Shown here one piece after another: positions 1-4,564 of a stretch of 6,157 nt of DNA (position 1 is the first letter of the stretch; each line of letters begins with the position of its first letter). The stretch comes from Candidatus Brocadiia bacterium (GTDB lineage: Bacteria > Planctomycetota > PUPC01 > DSUN01), in NCBI GenBank assembly GCA_016782825.1, contig JADHXT010000229.1, forward strand, positions 1 through 6,157. The letters run 5' to 3'. Both the position numbers and the translations under genes were made by a program. The notes beneath the pieces are model-generated. The model was not told the DNA's origin and ran no database searches. It saw only the letters and a list, made by a program, of their open reading frames with translations.

Positions 1-147
1 GGCATCCGCTCCGCCGAGGAGGAGGAGGACTCCCAGAGAGCCGGCGACGCGGAGGCAAGCCAGGACGAGCTGAGCTTCCACGACGGCGTGAACCTGGATG
101 TGCCCGCCTACCTCCGCAGGAAAACGCCGTACCGAAAAGGTCGGTGA
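1..147 (+). CDS. ftsZ: Cell division protein FtsZ, C-terminal end (5' truncated by window)
   Basis: Frame 1 is open from the first base to a TGA at 145-147, giving 48 residues. They consist of an acidic, low-complexity stretch (a run of four Glu then Asp, residues 6-10), then NLDVPAYLRRK (residues 31-41), then a basic end, TPYRKGR. This is the layout of the FtsZ C-terminus: a disordered linker, the conserved C-terminal peptide (family pattern D-I/V-P-x-F/Y-L-R-x), and a short basic variable tail. In FtsZ this peptide binds FtsA, ZipA, SepF and other partners and tethers the tubulin-like GTPase ring to the membrane. The GTPase domain lies outside the window, so the call rests on the tail alone. 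The following gene starts 20 bp after the stop, or overlaps it by 4 bp if a GTG start is used, so co-transcription is likely. A different protein with a chance FtsZ-like tail is possible but less likely. Confidence 0.78.
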   Translation, partial: GIRSAEEEEDSQRAGDAEASQDELSFHDGVNLDVPAYLRRKTPYRKGR

Positions 148-156
148 GCCGCCTTC

Positions 157-162
157 GGAGGG
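157..162 (+). promoter_or_regulatory. Ribosome binding site deciding the ATG start at 168
   Basis: GGAGGG lies 5 nt before ATG 168. The alternative GTG at 144, which overlaps the preceding stop in a GTGA, has only a short AAGG (137-140) 3 nt upstream. The ATG is therefore preferred, although the GTGA overlap leaves coupling from GTG 144 possible. Confidence 0.55.
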
Positions 163-167
163 CGCCC

Positions 168-839
168 ATGCCCGACACGTGCCCACAGCCTGCCCCAGAC
201 CTGCCGGCCGCCGACGGCTCCACGGTGCCCGCATTCCCGCGCCCGCTGCTCGTGGCGTGGGTCGTCGCGGTAGCCGTGGCCGTCGTGCTGGGCGTGGGCG
301 TGGGACCGGAGGCCCCCGAGCACCCCACGCCCGTGTCGCTCCCCAACGCGTATCGCCTGCTCGTGGGGGTGGAGCTGTTCCTCCTGCTCTTCGTCGCGCC
401 GCTCGCATGGCTGGGCGAGCGGGGGCGGGCAGGGGGCATGGGGCCGCTGCTCGTGCTCCTGGCGACGGCGCTGCCGGCCGTGGTGGCCACGGCGTGGGCT
501 GCGGACGTCCGTGTGGCCTCGGTGGTGGCGAGTCAGGGCTACCTGGTGTTGGCTGCCATCTTCGCCGCGGCGTACGGCTGCTTCGATGCCCGCGGGCAGT
601 GGCGTGCGGCGTATGGCGCCGTTCTTGGGGGGCTGGGCGCGGGCGCTCCGCTGGTTGGCTTTGTCGCGGGCGACCTGTTCCGGCTCCCCCTCACGTGGGT
701 GTACGCCCTTTCGCCTTTCTGGGTGGCTGATCGCCTCTGTGGCCCTTGGGCCTTCGCCCTTCACTGGGCCATCCCCACGGCCGCGCTCCTGGCTGCCTCG
801 GGCTTGTTGGCCCTCCTGGCACGCCGCCTGGCATCTTGA
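168..839 (+). CDS. Hypothetical integral membrane protein, about six helices
   Basis: This 223-residue protein is strongly hydrophobic, with likely membrane helices near residues 26-46, 62-82, 91-111, 117-138, 146-167 and 194-217. A 25-residue proline-rich N-terminal tail comes first; it has no clear cleavage site, so the N-terminus is probably cytosolic. I do not recognise a family with certainty. Two stretches are faintly like the membrane part of ABC-2 type permeases: helix 2 followed by VAPLAWLGERGR (76-87), and LSPFWVADRL followed by a last helix (181-217). There is no adjacent ATPase gene, and I see no catalytic motif. The gene directly follows the ftsZ-like tail and may be co-transcribed with it. 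The start was chosen for the GGAGGG site; a GTG start at 144 would add eight residues (MSRLRRAP). Its stop codon lies inside the -35 box of the promoter for the next gene. Confidence 0.75.
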   Translation: MPDTCPQPAPDLPAADGSTVPAFPRPLLVAWVVAVAVAVVLGVGVGPEAPEHPTPVSLPNAYRLLVGVELFLLLFVAPLAWLGERGRAGGMGPLLVLLATALPAVVATAWAADVRVASVVASQGYLVLAAIFAAAYGCFDARGQWRAAYGAVLGGLGAGAPLVGFVAGDLFRLPLTWVYALSPFWVADRLCGPWAFALHWAIPTAALLAASGLLALLARRLAS

Positions 840-864
840 CCCGATGCATCCCCCGCGCGATAAT
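836..864 (+). promoter_or_regulatory. Sigma-70-type promoter for the metal operon
   Basis: TTGACC (836-841) and GATAAT (859-864) are separated by exactly 17 bp and match the sigma-70 consensus at 10 of 12 positions. The -10 sits in a short AT-rich island (859-869) that stands out in very GC-rich surroundings. Transcription would start near 871, giving a leader of about 30 nt before the ATG at 901. The -35 box overlaps the TGA stop of the upstream membrane protein gene. This separates the metal transporter cluster from the ftsZ-side genes as its own unit. Confidence 0.65.
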
Positions 865-900
865 AATAGCTTCTGACGGGTTCCCCACGGAGGAAGGCGT

Positions 901-1716
901 ATGGCAGGTTTCTACGATTGGCCCCCGGTGGTGCAGGCGCTCTGCGGCGGGCTATTCACCTGGGCGCTCACGGCTGCCGGCGCGCTGCCCGTGCTGTTCG
1001 CCAAGCGGGTCAACCGCAAGATGTTCGACGGCATGCTCGGCTTTGCCGCGGGCGTGATGATGGCCGCCAGCTACTGGTCGCTGCTGGCGCCCGCGATCGA
1101 GATGGCCGGGAACATGGGCTCGCTGCCCTGGCTGCCCGCCGTGGTGGGGTTCGTGGCCGGCGCGGTGGTGCTGCGCCTCGTCGATTTCATCCTGCCTCAC
1201 CTGCATCCCGGACTCGCCGATCACCCCGAGAAGGCCGAGGGCGTGAGCACGTCGTGGCGGCGCAGCACGCTGCTCATCCTGGCCATCACGCTGCACAACT
1301 TCCCCGAGGGGCTGGCCGTGGGCGTGGCGTTCGGAGCCACGGCCTACGGCATCGAGGGCGCCTCCATCGGCGCCGCCATCGCTCTCACCGTGGGCATCGG
1401 CATTCAGAACTTCCCCGAGGGACTCGCCGTGGCCATGCCGCTCCGCCGCGAGGGCCTTTCCAGGGGGCGGTGTCTGTGGTACGGCCAGCTCTCGGGCGTG
1501 GTCGAGCCCGTGGCGGCCGTGATCGGCGCGGGGCTGGTGATCCTCATGCGGCCGATCCTGCCTTACGCACTCGCCTTTGCTGCGGGTGCGATGATCTTCG
1601 TCGTCGTCGAGGAGCTGATTCCCGAGGCCCAACGCGAAGGCAACGAGGACATTGCCACCATGGGCGTCATCGCAGGCTTCACGGTCATGATGTTTCTCGA
1701 CGTCGCACTCGGGTAG
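901..1716 (+). CDS. ZIP-family divalent metal transporter (GufA/ZupT-like)
   Basis: This 271-residue inner-membrane protein has about eight helices, the usual size for bacterial ZIP proteins. The family signatures are clear. HNFPEG at residues 131-136 (helix 4) and QNFPEG at 169-174 (helix 5) are the paired metal-site motifs, in which His131, Asn132, Glu135, Gln169, Asn170 and Glu173 are expected to line the binuclear transport site. GQLSGVVEP at 195-203 (helix 6) supplies the further conserved Glu202, and EELIPE at 237-242 is also typical. A loop with His100, His102 and His107 between helices 3 and 4 could bind metal. ZIP proteins move Zn2+, Fe2+, Mn2+ or similar ions into the cytoplasm; the substrate cannot be told from sequence. 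A strong GGAGGAAGG (889-897) precedes the ATG. It is the first gene after the 836-864 promoter and lies 51 bp before a GDT1-type cation transporter, which suggests paired import and export. Confidence 0.93.
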   Translation: MAGFYDWPPVVQALCGGLFTWALTAAGALPVLFAKRVNRKMFDGMLGFAAGVMMAASYWSLLAPAIEMAGNMGSLPWLPAVVGFVAGAVVLRLVDFILPHLHPGLADHPEKAEGVSTSWRRSTLLILAITLHNFPEGLAVGVAFGATAYGIEGASIGAAIALTVGIGIQNFPEGLAVAMPLRREGLSRGRCLWYGQLSGVVEPVAAVIGAGLVILMRPILPYALAFAAGAMIFVVVEELIPEAQREGNEDIATMGVIAGFTVMMFLDVALG

Positions 1717-1767
1717 CCGCGCGGCGGCCACGTCTGGTGTCCCCTGTCTTGTGTCGCGAGGCGTTCC

Positions 1768-2301
1768 ATGGACTTCAAGCTGTTTCTCGTCACGTTCTCC
1801 GCGGTGTTCCTGGCCGAGCTGGGCGACAAGACTCAGTTGGCCACCATGAGCTTTGCGTCGGGCAACCGCCACGCCTTGTGGCTGGTGTTCATTGCTTCGT
1901 CGCTGGCGCTGGTCGCCACGAGCGCCATCGGCGTGCTGGCCGGCGGCGCGCTGTCGCGGCTGGTGGACCCGCGGTACATCAAGATCGGCGCGGGCATTCT
2001 GTTCATCCTCATCGGTGTGGCCACGCTGTTGCTGCCCGGCACTAAGCGCGAGAAGGCCTTCGGGCGGCTGCACCGCGAGCTCGAACGCTACATGACCATC
2101 GACCAGTGCCGCACGTGCGAGAGGTTCCAGGGCGTGGTGCAGGACTTGGTGGAGCACGACCACCCCGAGCTGCGCGGCGTGCTCAGGCAGCTCCACGTGG
2201 ACCCCACCGACCACCACGAGGCCCTGCACTGCGAGGACTGCTCCGCGAAGCGCCTCCGCGCGTTGTTCGACGAGGAGCGTCCCCGAGGCGAATCAGGATA
2301 G
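1768..2301 (+). CDS. Half-size GDT1/TMEM165 (UPF0016) cation transporter with Cys-rich tail
   Basis: The protein has 177 residues. Residues 1-91 form a single UPF0016 unit of three helices (about 5-27, 37-60, 70-90), with the family signature ELGDKTQ at 17-23 in the first helix. Family members exchange Mn2+ or Ca2+ against protons (yeast Gdt1, human TMEM165, bacterial Mn exporters). Full-length forms have two such units facing opposite ways, so this one-unit form should work as a dimer; no second copy is seen here. Residues 92-177 are an unusual soluble extension with CRTC (114-117), HCEDC (154-158) and many His between them (130, 132, 143, 149, 150, 154). Two CxxC pairs 37 residues apart look like a zinc-binding or redox site. 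GAGG (1758-1761) lies 6 nt before the ATG. It sits between the ZIP gene and the CGGC gene, in the same direction. The transporter call is firm; the role of the tail is inference. Confidence 0.88.
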   Translation: MDFKLFLVTFSAVFLAELGDKTQLATMSFASGNRHALWLVFIASSLALVATSAIGVLAGGALSRLVDPRYIKIGAGILFILIGVATLLLPGTKREKAFGRLHRELERYMTIDQCRTCERFQGVVQDLVEHDHPELRGVLRQLHVDPTDHHEALHCEDCSAKRLRALFDEERPRGESG

Positions 2302-2347
2302 TCTCGCATGGCGGAACACGCGGCCCACGAACCTGAAGAGGACGAAG

Positions 2348-2791
2348 ATGATCGACCTGGCGAGTAAGGACTACGTGGTGATCGTGCAGTGCCACATCGT
2401 GAAGGAGCGCTGCCCAGGCTACTTCTGCGAGCAAGCCTTCCACGAGCGCACGGGCGGCTTCGCCGGCTACCCGGCGGACAAGGCTTATCGCTCGCTCTAC
2501 ATAACCTGCGGCGGCTGCTGCGGACGCGCCGTGCAGCGCAAGCTCACCAGCCTGACCCGTCAGCTCGAGAAGCGCGAGGGCATCGGCAAAGACCGCATCG
2601 TCGTGCAGCTCTCGTCGTGCATGACCAAGGATAACTTCCACGGCCCGCCGTGCCCGCACCTCGATTACATCAAGACCCTCATCGCCCGCGTGGGCCTCGA
2701 CGTGCGCGAGGACACCCGCATCAGCGACTTGGCCGAGAAGCGCCGCACCGACGGCGTGTGGCAGGGGAAAGGGTGTGACGGCGAAACGTGA
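2348..2791 (+). CDS. CGGC-domain cysteine-rich, probably metal-binding protein
   Basis: This 147-residue soluble protein has no signal peptide and matches the CGGC domain family (Pfam CGGC, function not established, proposed to bind metal). It starts with a beta-strand, YVVIVQC (9-15), then has Cys22 and Cys27, the name-giving TCGGCCGR (53-60), SSCM (89-92), and HGPPCPHLDYIK (98-109). Conserved positions therefore include Cys15, Cys22, Cys27, Cys54, Cys57, Cys58, Cys91, Cys102 and His104. A last Cys143 near the end lies outside the usual domain. GAGGA (2338-2342) lies 5 nt before the ATG. It follows the GDT1 gene by 46 bp and is the last gene of the cluster. A role in cytosolic metal binding, delivery or sensing fits the neighbours but is not shown. 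The stop lies 11 bp from the end of the convergent gene. Confidence 0.85.
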   Translation: MIDLASKDYVVIVQCHIVKERCPGYFCEQAFHERTGGFAGYPADKAYRSLYITCGGCCGRAVQRKLTSLTRQLEKREGIGKDRIVVQLSSCMTKDNFHGPPCPHLDYIKTLIARVGLDVREDTRISDLAEKRRTDGVWQGKGCDGET

Positions 2792-2804
2792 CGCGCCGCG
2801 TTTC
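2783..2804. terminator. Possible two-way terminator hairpin between convergent genes
   Basis: GAAACGTG (2783-2790) and CGCGTTTC (2797-2804) pair as an 8-bp stem with one G-U pair around a 6-nt loop. The hairpin covers the stop codon of the CGGC gene and the last bases of the stop of the minus-strand gene. It could end transcription from both sides, but there is no U-run after the stem in either direction and part of it is coding, so it is a weak call. Confidence 0.35.
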
Positions 2805-3546
2805 AGAACCCCGCGTCGCGGAGGTACTGGCGGCTGATGGCCAGGTCCTTCAGCGGGTCCTGGAGGTGGGTGTCGTGCTCGACGAGGATCCAGCCGTCGT
2901 AGCCGGCATCCACGAGGGCCTCCATCACCGCCGCATTGTCCAGGCCGATGTTGCCGGCGCCCAGCTCGCAGAAGCGGCCGCGCTGGGGCCAGCGGTCGAG
3001 GCCGATGTCGGGGTTCGTCACCAGCCAGTCCTTCAGGTGCACGGCCACGAGGCGGCCGGCATACTTCCGCACGATGTCCACGGGGTCGCCATCGGCGGCG
3101 GCGAGGTGGGCCGTGTCGAGGATGAGGCCGCAGTCGGGGCAGCGGGAGAGGAACTCCTCGAGTTCGGCCTGCGACTCGACGAGGCTGCCCAGGTGGTTGT
3201 GTAGCCCCACGCGGATGCCCCAGCGGTGGCAGGCCTCCACTTGGGTGTTCACCTGGCGGCAGAAGGTGTCGAAGTCCTTGCCGCTGACCATCGTCCACAC
3301 ATAGCTCTTGCCGAAGGCGGCGGTCCACTCGATGGTGGCGGCCGGCTCGGGGCCTGAGACGGTGGCGAAGTCCATCCCCAAGCGTCGGAAGAGGGCAGCC
3401 TTGTGGACGGCGTCGGCCTCGCTCGCGCCGCGCAGGCGTTCGAGCCCTTCGTAGCCGATGCTCTTGAGGCCAAGGAGGCGGCTCTCCAGGTCGAAGGCGC
3501 CGCCGTCCCACACGTTCATCCCGTAGTCGGCGATACCGAACTTCAC
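2803..3546 (-). CDS. Sugar phosphate isomerase/epimerase-like TIM-barrel protein (IolE-like)
   Basis: This 247-residue cytosolic protein belongs to the xylose isomerase-like TIM-barrel (AP_endonuc_2) superfamily. It runs the full barrel, from KFGIADYGMNVW at strand 1 to an IolE-style end, VEHDTH (222-227) followed by SRQYLRDAG (238-246). Likely metal and substrate positions are LHNH (115-118), LDTAH (143-147), VHLKD (169-173), ELGAGN (194-199) and Glu223, in the order and spacing usual for Mn/Co/Zn-dependent inosose dehydratases and ketose epimerases. The substrate cannot be read from sequence: myo-inosose dehydration is one option, another sugar or polyol epimerisation is equally possible. 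The start is GTG at 3546, supported by GGAAGGA 7 nt upstream and by the barrel beginning at residue 2; the frame stays open to 3873 but the extra part lacks family features and is antisense to the next gene. It is transcribed alone, divergently from the propeller gene. Confidence 0.88.
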   Translation of the reverse strand: MKFGIADYGMNVWDGGAFDLESRLLGLKSIGYEGLERLRGASEADAVHKAALFRRLGMDFATVSGPEPAATIEWTAAFGKSYVWTMVSGKDFDTFCRQVNTQVEACHRWGIRVGLHNHLGSLVESQAELEEFLSRCPDCGLILDTAHLAAADGDPVDIVRKYAGRLVAVHLKDWLVTNPDIGLDRWPQRGRFCELGAGNIGLDNAAVMEALVDAGYDGWILVEHDTHLQDPLKDLAISRQYLRDAGF

Positions 3547-3553
3547 GTGAGTG

Positions 3554-3560
3554 TCCTTCC
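3554..3560 (-). promoter_or_regulatory. Ribosome binding site fixing the GTG start at 3546
   Basis: On the minus strand GGAAGGA lies 7 nt before the GTG. No ATG in a suitable position exists near the beginning of the barrel (the first in-frame Met is at residue 10, inside strand 1), so this site decides in favour of GTG. Confidence 0.65.
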
Positions 3561-3599
3561 GCTGGCGTGGGGCGAGATGCAGGCAGTCCCAGGAGAGGC

Positions 3600-3628
3600 A
3601 TTCTAGGACTTCGGGCGTCGCCGCGCAA
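3600..3628 (-). promoter_or_regulatory. Candidate promoter for the TIM-barrel gene
   Basis: Read on the minus strand, TTGCGC (3628-3623) and TAGAAT (3605-3600) are separated by 17 bp. The -10 differs from TATAAT at one position; the -35 keeps only TTG. Transcription would begin near 3593, giving a leader of about 47 nt that contains the GGAAGGA site. Confidence 0.42.
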
Positions 3629-3655
3629 CCAGTCGGCCCGGCGAGGACAAGTCCT
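3605..3655. repeat. Short inverted repeat between divergent promoters
   Basis: AGGACTT at 3605-3611 is matched in reverse by AAGTCCT at 3649-3655. The right arm is also half of a tighter dyad, AGGAC-AA-GTCCT (3644-3655). The left arm touches the -10 of the minus-strand promoter and the right arm touches the -35 of the plus-strand promoter, a layout suited to an operator. A 7-bp match can occur by chance in a region this size, so this is tentative. Confidence 0.25.
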
Positions 3656-3683
3656 TGATCGCCTCGGTGCGACGTGCTACGCT
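3655..3683 (+). promoter_or_regulatory. Candidate promoter for the propeller/LamG gene pair
   Basis: TTGATC (3655-3660) and TACGCT (3678-3683) are 17 bp apart, and a TG sits one base before the -10 (3675-3676), as in extended -10 promoters. The -10 is a poor match on its own. A start near 3690 would leave a leader of about 35 nt before the ATG at 3725. Confidence 0.38.
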
Positions 3684-3724
3684 GGCCGGCGCATCCTCGA
3701 TTCACCACATTCGGAGAAGTCGCC

Positions 3725-4534
3725 ATGAGACGATGGTCGCTCGTCGCTTGCATCCCGATCGTGAGCGTGTGCTGGGCAGGCGCCCCCGAGACGCCGGTGC
3801 TGGAGGCGAAGCTGGTGGAGACCCACGCGTTCCGCGGTCGCGGCGGGGCAGGGCAGGGGCTGGCCATCGGCAAGGAGTTCTACTACGGCTCGAACGGCTC
3901 GAACATCTGCCGCTTCGACAGGAAATGGAACCTGATCGAGACGAAGCGCGTCCAAATCGACGGGGTTAACCACTTGGGCGCCATCGACTACCACGACGGC
4001 GTCATCTGGGGCGGCTTCCTCCACGGCCCCGAGAAAGGCAAGCACGACCCGAAGCTCAATCGCGGCATCGTCGCCACCCTCCGCGCGAGCGACCTGACGG
4101 TCACCAAGACGTGGGACATCACCCGCGACGTGAAGTGGATCGACCCCGTGTGTTTCGACGGCACCCATCTGTGGGTGGGCGACCTGTCCGACCTGGGCAT
4201 CCACCGCTACCGGCTGACCGGCGACGGCCGGCTGGAGCGCACGGGCGTGCTCCGCACCCCGCGCGAGCTGCACTTCTCGCAGGGCATCCGGGTGGTGGGC
4301 GGTTGCCTCTACTCGATCCACACCTTCGGCAAGAAGGAAGGGCTCTTCGAGTTCATCATCCCCCAGAAGCTCGCGGCGACGCCGTGCCTCCCGACGCGGT
4401 CGTGGAACGTGCGGCGCACGGGGATGCACCTGGAGGGATTCGGCTTCGTGCCCGGCCACCCGAACCAGATCTGGGAAGCCCAAGGCAACCACGTGGACCG
4501 CTACGAGCTGGAAGGCCTCCCGAAGGCTCCGTAG
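3725..4534 (+). CDS. Secreted beta-propeller-like protein of unknown function
   Basis: This 269-residue protein begins with a signal peptide: two Arg at residues 2-3, a hydrophobic core at about 5-17, and a likely cleavage after Ala20 (A-G-A). Cys16 is not in a proper lipobox (Val precedes it), so export to the periplasm or outside is more likely than lipid anchoring. The mature part has repeated short beta-strands with blade-like motifs: GLAIGKEFYYGSN (45-57), NHLGAIDYHDGVIWGGF (81-97), PVCFDGTHLWVGD (140-152), GIRVVGGCLYSIHTF (187-201) and EGFGFVPGHPNQIWEA (236-251). This is the style of NHL/SMP-30/quinoprotein-like propellers, with about five or six blades. I cannot name the family or an activity. 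GGAGAAG (3713-3719) lies 5 nt before the chosen ATG; an ATG at 3674 in the same frame would put the signal peptide inside the protein. The next gene follows after 30 bp in the same direction, so they probably form one operon. Confidence 0.75.
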   Translation: MRRWSLVACIPIVSVCWAGAPETPVLEAKLVETHAFRGRGGAGQGLAIGKEFYYGSNGSNICRFDRKWNLIETKRVQIDGVNHLGAIDYHDGVIWGGFLHGPEKGKHDPKLNRGIVATLRASDLTVTKTWDITRDVKWIDPVCFDGTHLWVGDLSDLGIHRYRLTGDGRLERTGVLRTPRELHFSQGIRVVGGCLYSIHTFGKKEGLFEFIIPQKLAATPCLPTRSWNVRRTGMHLEGFGFVPGHPNQIWEAQGNHVDRYELEGLPKAP

Positions 4535-4564
4535 CCACGAGCCATCGGGAAGCGAGGGGACGCT

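Noticed and set aside
1716..1725. Palindrome GCCGCGCGGC right after the ZIP stop
   Set aside because: A perfect 10-bp palindrome with no loop and no U-run cannot act as a terminator, and such GC palindromes are expected in this base composition.
952..2229. Long minus-strand open frame (425 codons) opposite the ZIP and GDT1 genes
   Set aside because: It has His/Gln/Arg-rich, low-complexity composition typical of antisense frames in GC-rich DNA, and lies opposite two firmly recognised transporters.
2308..2367. Tiny open frame (19 residues, acidic: MAEHAAHEPEEDEDDRPGE) between the GDT1 and CGGC genes
   Set aside because: It overlaps the start of the CGGC gene in another frame, has no convincing ribosome site, and its acidic run is simply the purine-rich ribosome site of the next gene read as codons.
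3760..3775. Cys16 in the propeller protein signal peptide as a lipoprotein site
   Set aside because: The residue before Cys is Val, not Gly, Ala or Ser, and an A-G-A cleavage site follows directly, so ordinary signal peptide cleavage is more likely.
3547..3873. N-terminal extension of the isomerase frame on the minus strand
   Set aside because: The extra part has no barrel features, overlaps the propeller gene in antisense, and a good ribosome site precedes GTG 3546.
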